DNA from: Plotosus lineatus
Taxonomy: Eukaryota; Chordata; Actinopteri; Siluriformes; Plotosidae
Length of the DNA stretch: 64,000 bases
Reading direction: 5' to 3'
NCBI GenBank assembly: GCA_024760905.1
Contig: CM045733.1
Location: 66,968,501-67,032,500, forward strand
The translations under genes were made by a program, and so were the position numbers. Position 1 is the first letter of the stretch. Every line of letters begins with the position of its first letter. Positions 12,674-23,678 of the stretch are shown piece after piece. Below the pieces are notes generated by a model. The model searched no databases and was not told the origin of the DNA. It saw nothing but the letters and a program-made list of their open reading frames with translations.

Positions 12674-12738
<65 letters not shown>
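12674..12738. repeat. (GT)n microsatellite
   Basis: About 31 uninterrupted GT units. Confidence 0.95.
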
Positions 12739-12740
<2 letters not shown>

Positions 12741-12835
12741 TTTTCATAAAAGCTTTAATATTAGATTTTCTTCCTACACTTAAGCACCTGTACATTCATT
12801 GATTTCATATTTTTAGTATCATACATTTTAATTCA

Positions 12836-13174
12836 CAGGCACTGGTTAGCACATTCACTTTCCAGCAAGAAGCCTGGGTTCCGTTCCCGGGCTTGGCGAT
12901 TTCTGTACCGTATTCACATTCACCCCGTGCTAACATGGGTTTCCTTTGCGTACGTTTGTTTCCACAGTCTGAAAACATGCACAGTGGGCCAGTTTGCTGA
13001 TCCAATTGCCTCAGGTGTAAGTGTGCATGGTTGTATGTATCTTGACCCTGCAATGGTCTGGAAAGCTGTTCAGGGTGTACCCCGCTTTCACCCAAAGTCT
13101 GCTGAGATAGTCTCTAGCCTCCCTGTGACCCTAATTAGGATTAAGCAGCTTAGAAAATGAATGAATGAATAAAT
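12836..13174 (+). mobile_element. SINE-B, full length
   Basis: Head with A box region 'ggcactggttagcacattca' and B box 'gggttccgttcccggg', body with 'tttccacagtctgaaaacat', and the 3' end 'gtgaccctaattaggattaa' followed by (AATG)3-like tail. The 3' ~130 bp is shared with SINE-A. Confidence 0.9.
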
Positions 13175-13522
13175 ACCAGTATTATTTTACTACCATGTTT
13201 GTTTGCTTTCTATTCCCCATAATATATCTACTCTCAATTGTATAATAGTCGCTCTTCACTAATGGGTGAGGTCGAAGATGAAGGTCATAAATCTTGCTTT
13301 GAACCTCAGAGAGCTCTGGTCAGCTGTCATTATGTATGTCCTTGTGCGTTTGATGCAACTGTTCAACAAAACATTTCGTATGTTTTGTACTTTCTGTCCT
13401 AGAAACAGCACACATGTGCAATGCCATAAATGTGTTTGTAGTTGATCCCCAGTCTGTTATAATTGCAGACCAGCTAAAGTCGCAGTTTTACTTTCTAATA
13501 GTGATTTGACAAACTGAAAGTA
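13175..13522. other. Unique spacer
   Basis: No repeat or gene recognised between the SINE-B and the next Tigger element. Confidence 0.4.
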
Positions 13523-14312
13523 CAGTAAAACCTCCGCTGACGAACGCTTAAGCTCACGAACTTTTCGCCTCAAGAACATTAAATTCGCGAGCATATAGTC
13601 TCTGCTGACGAACTAGTTTTCGGCGGACGAATCAAACCACGCAGTCGAACAGCGCCACGGTGGCGGCCACGAGAAGCTGACGCACGCTCATGGCGTCACA
13701 GTTCGTCACACCCCTTTCTTTGAATGCGGAAGTGGTTTGTGTTTGCTAGACATTTTGGACCATATTGAGTGTACTTTTGCTATTATGGGACCGAAAAAGA
13801 CCCCACCACAGGCGGAGATCATTGAAAAACACGAACGAGGTGTGCGTTTGTGTGACTCCGCGTCCCAGTACCAGTACGCTAAGTCTACCATTGCTCCCAT
13901 CCTTAAGAACAAGGAAGCTATTAAGGGTGCGTGTGTGGCTAAGGGTGTTTCCAAACAGTAGGCGTTTCCAAACTCTCCTTCCAAACAGTAAGTCCCTCCC
14001 TCCCTCCTCCTCCCACTCCATTCCATCAAGCCATCAACTACCATCACAAAGGTAAATAAAACGACTTTATTATACAGTACAGTTTATTTCTTTAATTACA
14101 ATACAATAGCACATTTATTATACATAAAATAAGGTATATTTTTGTGTAGTTTTAAGGCTTATTTAGTAGAAAATTATGTTTTATGGGGACCTGGGGACGG
14201 ATTATTCTCATTTTAATGGTTTCTTATGGGAAATAAATGTTCGGAAGACGAACTTTTCGCCTCACACACACTTTCTGGGAACCAATTATGTTCGTGAGCA
14301 GAGGTATCACTG
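13523..14312 (+). mobile_element. Tigger-type DNA transposon, 790 bp, with TA duplication
   Basis: The left end is 'cagtaaaacctccgctgacg' and the right end on the minus strand is 'cagtgatacctctgctcacg'. TA dinucleotides flank both sides (13521-13522 and 14313-14314), as expected for this superfamily. A second internal repeat 'cgaacttttcgcctca' occurs near both ends (about 13557 and 14250). The plus strand carries the start of a transposase gene (separate entry), then unrelated sequence, so the middle of the parent element was deleted. Confidence 0.92.
13785..13961 (+). pseudogene. Tigger transposase N-terminal fragment
   Basis: From the ATG at 13785 the frame reads MGPKKTPPQAEIIEKHERGV, then RLCDSASQYQYAKSTIAPIL and KNKEAIKGACVAKGVSKQ before a stop. 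This matches the N-terminal CENP-B-type helix-turn-helix of Tigger transposases ('E-I-I-E-K-H-E-R-G-V-R-x-C-D-x-A-x-Q-Y', 'S-T-I-x-x-I-L-K-N-K-E-A-I-K-G'). The first helix is shortened between PKKT and EII. The DDE catalytic part is absent. The good preservation compared with the 10940 copy suggests a younger element. Confidence 0.85.
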
Positions 14313-14353
14313 TATTATGTTTTTGGGATATTAATTTTATTAAATCTCACAAA

Positions 14354-14722
14354 GAGGCAATGGTGGCTCAGTGGTAGATTACTGATCTGAAGGGTGGGGG
14401 GGTTCAAGTCCCACTGTCACCAAAGTGTTACTGTTGTGTGTCGTCGTCCCCCCCCCCGGTGCAGCTAAAGGTTATAAAAGTCCAGTCATGTCTCTCACTG
14501 TCTGGGGTGTGGTGAGAGACATGTAAAAGAACAATTACGCTCATTCATAAAGAGTAGGTCATTGGATATCCATCAGCATGTTTCTGTCTGTGATGGCCTG
14601 GTGACCTGTCCAGGCTGTACTCTGCCCTCACCCAGAGTCAGTTTAGATGGGTGCCAGCCTTTCCCCAACCCCAATTAGGATGAAATGATTCACAAAATGA
14701 ATGAATAAATGAATGAATGAAT
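14354..14722 (+). mobile_element. SINE-A, full length
   Basis: Head 'aatggtggctcagtggtaga' with B box 'gggttcaagtcccactg', an expanded C-run at 14448-14457, body 'catgtaaaagaacaattac', 3' region 'ctgtccaggctgtactctgc' and tail with several (AATG) units. Confidence 0.9.
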
Positions 14723-15232
14723 CACACAAACAGATACTACAACCATAATAAACAGATTAATTGATTTAAATAGAATTTACATACAGCTATCGGAAAACTG
14801 AAATAGCTGATACAGAAATAAACTATCAAACATGTCCAAATCAATGACTACTGGGTGCCCCAGTAATGTCATATCATTATGCTTTTCATTCAAGACTTTG
14901 AAGTTTGCTTTAAGGGATAAATTCATTTGAGTAACTTAAATTAAAATACTGTAAATCTTTTTTGTTTTGAATGAGTCCCAGCAAATGGGAGGTTAGGTCA
15001 CATTTTGTGTGCATGCATGTTTATATTAGCAGGTAACAGTATAAACAAGATGTTTTTCCATCAACCAATTAAAATGCTTAATTGTGATGTGACTCTAGTA
15101 TAAAATTATCATCTTAATTTTCTGTAAAATATAGCCAGGGCTTTTTTTTTTTTTTTTTTTCCTTTTATTGAGCTAAATTAAACGTGTAAGTGACTTAGCC
15201 TTTGTTCATTTTGATTCTTCATGAAACGATAT
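14723..15232. other. Unique intergenic DNA
   Basis: AT-rich; a T-run lies at 15144-15161. Nothing else recognised. Confidence 0.4.
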
Positions 15233-15315
15233 AGGGGCAGTGCTGGCCTGGTGGTATCAAAGGCGAGCCATGGCTCTCTCACTGTCTGTGGTGAAATGAA
15301 ATGAACTGACATAGA
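15233..15315 (+). mobile_element. SINE-A fragment with internal deletion
   Basis: The head 'ggggcagtgctggcctggtg' is joined directly to the body 'atcaaaggcgagccatggct' and 'ctcactgtctgtggtgaaat'; the B-box region and all of the 3' end are missing. Confidence 0.65.
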
Positions 15316-15539
15316 AACATTCACAGAGCATTAACATCCTGTAGTGCTACCAAGTGATTAAATGGGACATATTTAAAAAACAAAATACATAATTTATTTT
15401 AAATCAACAAGTGAACTCTTTGAAATGAAAAATACCAAAAACATTTGGATGAATTATTTTTGCTCTTTCTTTCCATCAATACCATGTATGCAACAGTATT
15501 TTTTTCCCCTACTTATTCTGTGAAAGTGCCCAGTTAGAT

Positions 15540-16080
15540 GAATGGCTCAGTTTAAGGACTGCAGCCAACTCGATGTGTTTGATGAATTGCCTGATGAAAT
15601 TTTAATGCAACATCCTCATTAAAGCCATATCTGGTGCATAAAGAGGCTGAGGTAATGTCAAAACATTCATTTCTCCGACCATCTCAAGGCACTGGCAGTT
15701 AAAAAGTCATTGTGGGAGTGGCTTTAGCATCATCCATATGAGAAGATTGAAAGGGGTAGAGAAAGTCAGCTTAATTAGCTTTATCTGAAATATTATTACG
15801 CAGTAATATAATGGCATGATTCATCTCTCCCACCATCTGGTCTGAGAGAAGTGCTCCTCAGGTACTGATTACTTTCCCTTGTGCAGTGTGGAGATAATAG
15901 GCTGTTCAAACGCGGCACCGCCATGGACAGCTGAGCGGAGGTGGGGACAGAGCAGCTGGGGCTCAGACTTGTAGCAACAGCTGATCATACTAGCACCCTT
16001 CCTCGAAAGCCCGTTGTAGATTGCAGGCTTGTGTTGAGGGGGATCATCAAGTCTATAGCTTTTGTAACCGAAACGCACAA
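15540..16080. promoter_or_regulatory. Candidate conserved non-coding element
   Basis: A balanced-composition, repeat-free tract in otherwise AT-rich, repeat-dense DNA. It holds TAAT-core motifs of the kind bound by homeodomain proteins ('cttaattagctttatct' at 15770-15786, 'attattacgcagtaatata' at 15791-15809). It has no convincing frame: the 69-residue minus-strand frame has no domain. Function is inferred from composition only; no conservation data were available. Confidence 0.3.
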
Positions 16081-16896
16081 ATGACGGCTTCTCTCATTGT
16101 TTATTCTGATTTTTAAAATGTTTTTAATATACAGTAATTTTTTTGAAACACAACTGAATCTCAAATTTCAAATCTCAAATTTTCACCTACATGTATTTGT
16201 AGTTGTCTTTGTTATTGCTGTATTCCAGTTTTATTTTGTTTTTTAATTGCAAGCGCTCAAGCATTTTAGTTTGTCCTAACCTTCGCTGACTTAAAGAAAC
16301 AAAAGAATATTAATGAATCGCAAGTATATATATATTCCTTATATGTATAGCTATGTAGCTATATCTTCAGACTTGAATTTATTTTTAGATCTTTTACACA
16401 AATTTTGGATTTAATATGAATTCGAAATAATATTCAAAGCAAAAACTCTAGACAGGGCAGTGATAAGGTGCGAGATTACCGATACTAAGCAGGATATTCA
16501 TTAAGTTTTAGAGGAGAAGGAGGATATTGATAAGTAGGGGGTGGAAATTGTTTGAGGCAAGCATGGTGACGGGGGGGGTGTCCTTTCCTGTAGGGGGGGT
16601 CTGAGGGCGCACCCCCCCAAAAAATATTTTAAAAATTCATGTGCTCTGTGGTGAGAAAATCAGACAAGCTAGAAACAAATAAAACTAAAAGTTTATATTA
16701 TAAAAAATAGTATTTGTTACAAGAATAGTAGACTTACTTCTTAAAGGAAAGTACATAAAACTTCTTATTTGAAAAATGTAACACTTACCTTACTAATATA
16801 GAACATTTGTGAATCAAACTGCTGCCCTAATCTGTCCACACTGTTTATGTAATATCATTTTCGGATTAATAAGATCAGGCTATTAGAATCAGATTG
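16081..16896. other. Intergenic DNA with G- and C-runs
   Basis: AT-rich except for 16570-16618, where G7-8 and C7 runs occur ('gtagggggggtctgagggcg'). This could be part of a DNA element whose other end lies near 17700, but I could not match the termini. Confidence 0.35.
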
Positions 16897-17185
16897 TGGC
16901 ACCGGTGGCGTAGTGGTTAGGGTGCTGTGCTCATGATCAGGAGGTTGTGAGTTCAAATCCCACTGAGACCCTCACTGTGCTAAGACCCCTAGGCAAGGTC
17001 TCAACCACAAGTGTGCCTCTGTTCACCCAGCAGTATAAATGGGTACCAGTTTTTAATATACTGGGAAGGGAACCCGCAATGGACTAGCATCCCATCCAGG
17101 TGGAGTTGAACTCCTGGTCGCTTCACACTATGGAAACTGGGGATAAGCACCGGCCTGATGAGCCACAAGGCTCAATAAGATTAGG
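16897..17185 (+). mobile_element. SINE-C
   Basis: tRNA-derived head: A box 'tggcgtagtggttagggtgc', B box 'gagttcaaatcccactg'. The body has 'ggcaaggtctcaaccacaag', 'cccagcagtataaatgggta' and 'ggataagcaccggcctgatg'. Three other copies occur at about 25372 (minus), 41467 and 52647. Confidence 0.9.
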
Positions 17186-17747
17186 CTAGTTTAGTTGGGG
17201 GCTAGTTCTCACTATTATCACTCAGTGCAATCAAGAAATAATTTGTGTTCGGACATGACATTTGCAAAAAAAAAAACCTTTTTTACCTATTTCATGAGAT
17301 ACGGATGTTTCCGAAACAGTGGAATCATCGGGCCTTGTGTCGCTTCCACAACGTATTTAATGTCGGTTGTTTAGATCTACTTCGCTTCGGCGCCATGCTT
17401 GTCGGTACAACTCACATCAGTTTGGATTATATTTTACCCGGGTTTGTACGACCTGTCACAATCTAAATCTACACGGGAGCACAGGCAAATGGCGGCACGT
17501 ATATAAAAAGCGCTGCACTTTTGAATGAGGTAGCATAGTGCATCATGGGATATCAGAAGTGAACTGATTGAGAAATTATCGAAACAAGTGATTTTGTTGC
17601 CAAGTTCACAAAGCCGTGAAAAGGTTTTTATTAAAGATTATTATTATATTATTAAATATTATTATTTACTATGATAAAATATAACCGGCGCTGGGCTAAT
17701 AGTAGTCGGCGCTTCCGCCGGCCGCCGGCACTTAATTAAAAGTATGC
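17186..17747. other. Unassigned tract with a GC-rich right end
   Basis: Contains 'gtatataaaaagcgctgcac' at about 17499, a TATA-like sequence beside CpG-rich DNA, and a GC-rich stretch 'ggcgcttccgccggccgccg' at 17708-17727. The 73-residue frame at 17245-17466 has no recognisable domain. It may be the interior of an unrecognised transposon; I cannot support a gene. Confidence 0.35.
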
Positions 17748-17915
17748 TAAGGTTGGTGGTTCAAGCCCGTTTGTCAAACACTGCTGCCGTGTGTTTCTGC
17801 CATGCTGGCAAGCTATCCAGGGTGTACTCTTTCCCCGCTCAGAGTTGGCTGAGATGGGCACCAGCTTCCTGTGACTCTAATTAGGATTAAGTGGTTCAGA
17901 AAATAAAGGAATGAA
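17748..17915 (+). mobile_element. SINE-A, B box and 3' end, middle deleted
   Basis: 'ggttggtggttcaagcccg' (B box) is joined to 'tttctgccatgctggcaagc' and the shared 3' end 'gtgactctaattaggattaa'. Confidence 0.75.
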
Positions 17916-17929
17916 GAGCTCCAGACTCA

Positions 17930-18160
17930 GCCCCCCCCCCCACACACACACACAACTCAACCTTAACAAACCTTTTGTGGTGATCTCAAGGAAATTCTTC
18001 CTTTTCCAAATTTATGACATCATCTTGATAATCAACATTATTGATTAGTGTATATTACATGGAATTGTAAGCAAAAACGCACAGTAATATTGGTTTTGAA
18101 AGTGTTTGTTTGCTTGTTTGTTTGTTTGTCTGTTTTGTTGTTGTTGTTGTTGTTGTTTTG
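17930..18160. repeat. C-run, (CA)n and (TTTG)n/(TTG)n low-complexity tracts
   Basis: C9 at 17933-17941 runs into a short (CA)7; (TTTG)n and (TTG)n lie at about 18105-18158. Unique DNA between. Confidence 0.85.
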
Positions 18161-18839
18161 AGGAGTTCTTCTCCTCCTGATACTAGTTAGCTGTTACAAG
18201 TAATATTCCCAGTAGTTTGGTGGTAAGCATTTATACCACTGAATGGACAAAGGCATGCTAGTGGTTAAGATACTGCCCAGGAGTCTTAGCACTGTGGGGG
18301 TCTGATGGGGATTTGAACTGATGACCTCTTGCATCATCAGCCAGACTTTTGGTAGGACTATGCAAAAACTTTATGAAAAGTAATATAAAATATATTTTTG
18401 AGAAAAACTGATCCGAGCTAATTGAGTTTAGTATATACTACAGGAACACGTAAGAAAACCTTGACTGAATACTAAAATTTTAGTATTTTCACAAAGAATG
18501 ACATATTTTTACCACAACACACTTTGAGTCAAGTTTATACTGCTGTGCAGCTAATGGTGTTTTTTCATGTCACTCATTCTGAACTTAGCCTACATACTAC
18601 ACGTACACACTAATTCAAAATTCTAATATATACTTCGCAGAAATGAAAGAAAAACAAAATAAATAATACCTTTATGGTTCTTTTTTTTTCATTTTCAGGT
18701 GTGATAATGTTCACACTGCCTGCCAGTGTTTATTTCAAACTGTGAGTTTCTATTATTTTGATTCAAGCATTATCCACTCAGAATATTTTTGTTTTTATTT
18801 ACTCCCTAGATCAGATATTATTATACCAATTTATAATAT
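18161..18839. other. Intergenic DNA, possible old SINE at 18215-18350
   Basis: A stretch resembling a tRNA-SINE ('catgctagtggttaagatac', 'ggggatttgaactgatgacc' on the two orientations) is too decayed to place. The rest is AT-rich. Confidence 0.3.
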
Positions 18840-18840
18840 A

Positions 18841-18934
<94 letters not shown>
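18840..18934. repeat. (TA)n microsatellite
   Basis: About 46 TA units with one early interruption ('atatacatat'). Confidence 0.95.
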
Positions 18935-18939
<5 letters not shown>

Positions 18940-19164
18940 TAAATATTATATAATATATAATTATAAATATTCTTCTTATTTGTGTAAGGATGTCATGGTG
19001 TGTGAATTAACCAGAGCGATCTGTAAAGCGATCTGACCAGGCAAAAGTAAAGATAAATTACTATGTAAGTAAATATGCATATACAAACGGAACATGTGAA
19101 ACATTTTTTAGGCTTTTTAAATGAGTAATTACATTTAAATCCATTAAGCATTCATTAATTATTT

Positions 19165-19275
19165 TTTTTGAACTGTTTAATCCTAATTAGGGTAGCAGGG
19201 AGGCTGGTGCCCATTTCAGCCGACTCTTTGTGGGGGGGGAAGAGTGCTCCCTGGACAGATCACCAGACCATCCCA
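19165..19275 (-). mobile_element. SINE 3'-end fragment (SINE-A/B shared tail)
   Basis: The minus strand reads 'aatgggcaccagcctccctg' and 'ctaccctaattaggattaaa', the shared 3' end; everything upstream of the truncation near 19275 is lost. Confidence 0.75.
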
Positions 19276-19324
19276 AATCCATTAAACAGAAACTGAAAAA
19301 TACTTAAAACATTTATGAAATCTG

Positions 19325-19695
19325 GGGTAGCATGATGGCTCAATGGTTAGCACTGTTGCTTAATTGGTAGAAGGTTCATGATCTGAATCGAGGCAAAATG
19401 CATTTCAGTGTGGATTATGCATGTTCTGCACATGAGAAAAACATGGAAATTACATGTGTGAATACATGCACATTGGTTCCAATCACTACTCTAAATTGCC
19501 CATAGGCGTGAATGTGAGCATGAATACTTGTGTTAGCCCTGCAAGACTGGTGATCCTTTCAGGGTCTACCCTGACTGTTTCCTGAAACTAGCTTGGACTG
19601 ATTCCAGCTTCAGCTACAACCCTGACAGAAAAACGATATAGATAATGGATGTTGGATGGATGGATAGATGGATGGATGGATGGATGGATGGATGA
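19325..19695 (+). mobile_element. Old SINE-B-like copy with (GGAT)n tail
   Basis: Head 'atggctcaatggttagcact', body 'ttctaaattgcccataggcg'-like sequence at 19490-19510, 3' part 'ctggactgattccagcttca'-like and a tail of about nine GGAT units (19650-19694) instead of (AATG)n. It is more diverged than the other SINE-B copies, or represents a related family. Confidence 0.65.
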
Positions 19696-20039
19696 GATCC
19701 CCTAGGACAAACAACAAAGATGTTTGTTTGAGTTCACAGTCCACAGTCATTAATACTCCTGTCTTATAGCAAGAAGGTTCTGTGGTCAGTGAGGGCATTT
19801 TCATATAGAGTTTTCTGTGGGTTTCCGCAAAGTGCTCCACTTTCTTTCCACAGTCCAAAGTGGAAAATCCAGTCTTATTTTCTTTCCAAGGAGATTCATA
19901 TACACCTTGGGATACTCATGATAACTCAGAAGTACTCAGACTCTGAGAAAAAAAAATGTTTGCAACAGTTTTAGATTCCATCCACATCTTACAAGACTGT
20001 CATAGAGATACTCAAAAGAGCTGCAACAGACATTATTCA

Positions 20040-20470
20040 TCTGTCTTCACTTCCTGTGCCTTCACCCTCAAAGTCCTCGGTCCATGACATGAGAATCTTA
20101 AGGTCTAATTTAGTGCAGTGGGTAATTATGGACACTGGATGTCATTGTGCAGATGATGCGTGGCTGAGGCCAGCTCATCTCTTTGACATTAGCCAGCTCC
20201 TCTCACAATTAAATGGCTCGTGGCATACAAGGGAGGGCTCTTTTCATACAAACAAATTATCTCAAACTATTCTTGTTCCTTAAACTCATGATGCATGAAG
20301 CGCATTACCTGTGATTTCAATCCAAAGGCCCAATTAAAACTGCACAGAGCTTGCACTTCATTACCTGAGCCCTAGGCAATTTTTGGGCCATTAAGCTCAC
20401 CTACTTGTATCACTGGAAATGTTTGAGGTGAACATCTGGAGGTTATGAGACAGAGCATGAAATGAAATGT
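20040..20470. promoter_or_regulatory. Candidate conserved non-coding element
   Basis: A repeat-free tract with ATTA/TAAT cores inside higher-complexity sequence ('gggtaattatggacactg', 'cacaattaaatggctcgtgg', 'ggcccaattaaaactgcaca', 'gccattaagctcacctac'). Frames across it are short and carry no domain. This resembles developmental enhancers found in gene deserts, but that is inference without an alignment. Confidence 0.35.
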
Positions 20471-21898
20471 CTTTGCCTTTTCTTTCTGCCTTTTGTCCTG
20501 AGAGGCCAAGGATAATGCTGTAAACAATGATTTTAATAAAGATCTTTGGCAGCATCTTCTGAAATCTTACCCACACCACATGCTTTATACGAAGCATGAC
20601 GGTGATGCAGTAAAAAGTTTGCAAAGAACTATTTGTACTCTGAACTTAGATAACATGCCCAATGTGAATTCAGTGTTTTTTTCATTATTTCATGGTCAAG
20701 TATTTTGGTAAGCATCATACATAATGTGCATGTATATTTTTCTACAAACTCGAAAAATTGCATTGCTATATATTTAAATTCTGTCAATCTATCACTATTC
20801 ATGGTATATCTAAGTAGACTCTGCAGCCTTTAAGCATTACAAAAGCATGCCACATAGTAGGGCAGAGAGCACTGATGAAGGACTAAACATTTCCTTAAGC
20901 CCTGCAAGGCCAGAACACTTATCAATGCTTGGTTCACTCTCCTCTTTATCCCTGGACTTATGGCACTGTCCATGTCGGAGTGTCTGAATGGGAGTGAAAA
21001 ACTTGAATATCTTCAAGAATATCTTGAATATCTACCGGTTCATTTTTTTGTGTTACAATTATGGCAGGATAAGACAAATTATCAGTAGATGATTGTCGCT
21101 TTGTTGTATTCAAACAAAATAACTTTCTTCTGCAAAGCCCTATTTTCTGCACTCACCATTGTACTAGACACTGATCACTGCTTCAAGGATTATATAAACT
21201 CATTTCTTTAATTCATATTTTCCTTAATAATTTAGCTCTTCATCTATGTTAATGTCTCGTTTCTCCAATGGATCCACACTCTGTTTAAAGTTAGCCTTGG
21301 GCTAATTTGAAGAAGTCTTGGTTAATCAATATTTCTTAAGCAGAAGTCCAGACTAAATTTTTCATTAACAGTTAACTCAACACTTCCACAAGTAAATTGG
21401 AGGCATAGTGTAAAATTAATATCTACAAACCTATAACCGATTCAGTGGATCCCCCTTTCCAGTTTGAATTTTATTCATTTAATATGAAATCTATCCATCA
21501 AAAAGGTAAAAATCACTAAGAAAACTGCTTCATGAGTTATAATAAGCTCATCTGCATCAATCACATAATGTTCATGCAGTATTTAACACTCTGGCCTTCA
21601 AATCTTGCTTCGTCTAATACTAGACAAAGTGTAAAACACAATAGTTTGGAATTTACTTTTTGCGGAATGAAAGTTTATATAAGAGGAAATAAACTTGTTT
21701 TCGTGGTGAGAAATATAAATTGCGAGCATAGAGTAGTTAAGAATTCATTGGTTAAAAAAACAAGAAGGCTAAAATTAAACAATTAATGTTACATCTTAAC
21801 GTGTTTTTTATTGTTGAGGAACACATTGTTCTTGTTAATGATGATGATTTACTAAAAAATATAGTGTTGTATTTGTTTGCTGAAAACCATATACATAT
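20471..21898. other. Unique intergenic DNA
   Basis: No repeat family or gene recognised in about 1.4 kb. The 84-residue plus-strand frame at 21532-21786 has no recognisable domain. Confidence 0.45.
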
Positions 21899-22769
21899 AC
21901 CGTATTCGACGTGATAAGCACCCAGGGATCTTTAAAAATTGGGGTGGGTGGGCGCTTATTAAAATGTTAGCAGTGGAGTGGAACGGTAAGTGCTTATTAC
22001 CATCGCGGTGTAAAACATGAATAATAACCGAACAATAAAAGAGTTTTACTGGTATTTGTGTTATTCATTTTGTGGTATCAACCAAACTACTTACATGAAA
22101 GCTGAAAATAAACAGAAAAGAGCATATCAAAAAAAAAAAAGAAAAAAAAAGACCCCTTATTTTTCCCTCCCAGTCTTCTTCTTTTTCTTTTGGCTGTTCC
22201 CTGAAACATTTTCCTGGAAGAAAAGCCGAATCAATCAACACGAATGTCAACTTTTGCACATGGCACGTTGAATAACATGAACATGAACAAAAGCACATGT
22301 TCAGGAACGTGCTTGAATTTATGAAGTTAGAGAGCAGGAGAATCAGGTGAAAAATATTCGTCATCACTTTCTGATAGGTCCATATCTGGCTCATCGCTCC
22401 ATTCATTCAGAGCATCCCATAGTTTTGCTGTAGCAGTTTCTAATGGTTCATTGGTTATTGGACATTTACCAAGAAAAAACAGCAAAATATTTTCCTGTTT
22501 TTAAAAGCACAGCGAGACAATCAAATGTGTTGTTACTGATGAACATTATAGACATTTCCTAATGGCAAGGGGTCTTGAAATACCATGTAAACTCACTTTT
22601 ACAGGCAGTGAGCGCCTCATTGTACAGCTACAGAAACTAATTGAATACAATTGGTAAGTTTGGTCAATGATTTTGCTCCCAGTACACATGGGCTGTTATT
22701 AGACGTAAGATCAAAAATACGGTGGGGGGGGGGGCACTTATTGGAGCAGGACACTTATTACATCGAATA

Positions 22770-22773
<4 letters not shown>
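21899..22773 (-). mobile_element. DNA transposon with inverted ends, about 875 bp, superfamily uncertain
   Basis: The left end is 'accgtattcgacgtgataag' and the right end on the minus strand is 'actgtattcgatgtaataag' (17 of 20 match). The sub-terminal 'gcgcttattaaaa'/'ggcacttattgg' motif recurs near both ends, and the right end carries a G10 run. The minus strand holds a transposase C-terminal remnant (separate entry). A (GT)n array begins exactly at its right end. Confidence 0.75.
22327..22501 (-). pseudogene. Acidic C-terminal transposase remnant
   Basis: Between an upstream in-frame stop and the stop at 22329-22327 the minus strand reads KQENILLFFLGKCPITNEPL, ETATAKLWDALNEWSDEPDM, DLSESDDEYFSPDSPAL. 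The Trp-rich then Asp/Glu/Ser-rich ending at the very end of a terminal-inverted-repeat element resembles the acidic tails of pogo/jerky-type DDE transposases. No catalytic residues are present. Identification beyond 'transposase tail' is inference. Confidence 0.5.

Positions 22774-22809
<36 letters not shown>
22774..22809. repeat. (GT)n microsatellite
   Basis: About 18 GT units between the end of a DNA transposon and the tail of an RTE-like LINE fragment. Confidence 0.9.
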
Positions 22810-22811
<2 letters not shown>

Positions 22812-22817
22812 TATATA

Positions 22818-23115
22818 TCTTCTTTTCCTTTCGACTGTTCCCTTCAGGGGTCGCCACAGCAAACCATCTGCCTCCATCTCACCCTATCCTCTGCATCTTC
22901 TACTCTTACTCCAACTACATTCACGTCCTCCTTCGCCACATCCATAAATCTTCTCCTTGGTCTTCCACTAGGCCTTCTGCTTGGTAGTTCCAACCTCAGC
23001 ATCCTACTAGCAATATACTCACTATCTCTCCTCTGTATATGTCCAAACCATCTCAATCTAGCCTCTCTGACTTTGTCTCCAAAACCTCTAACATGTGCTG
23101 TCCCTCTGATTTACT
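22818..23115 (-). mobile_element. RTE-like LINE, 3' coding end and tail
   Basis: The minus strand encodes the C-terminal end of the element: MRWFGHIQRRDSEYIASRML, RLELPSRRPSGRPRRRFMDV, AKEDVNVVGVRVEDAEDRVR, WRQMVCCGDP then stop, followed by the 3' end 'agccgaaaggaaaagaag'-like tail. Same family as 31627, 33739, 39205 and the long copy at 62158-63476. It is 5'-truncated at about 23115, where a (TA)n array begins. Confidence 0.85.
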
Positions 23116-23116
23116 C

Positions 23117-23577
<461 letters not shown>

Positions 23578-23607
23578 ATCAGTGAGAGAGTGTGTGAGAG
23601 AGACAGA

Positions 23608-23674
<67 letters not shown>
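23578..23674. repeat. (GA)n microsatellite
   Basis: About 40 GA units, the first few interrupted by GT, C and GG. Confidence 0.95.

Positions 23675-23678
<4 letters not shown>

Noticed and set aside
20397..20624. 75-residue minus-strand frame
   Set aside because: No domain; overlaps a tract that looks non-coding and possibly regulatory.
22065..22406. 113-residue minus-strand frame with a hydrophobic middle
   Set aside because: It lies inside the 21899 transposon in a different frame from the transposase remnant; its Phe/Ser-rich part comes from A- and T-runs.
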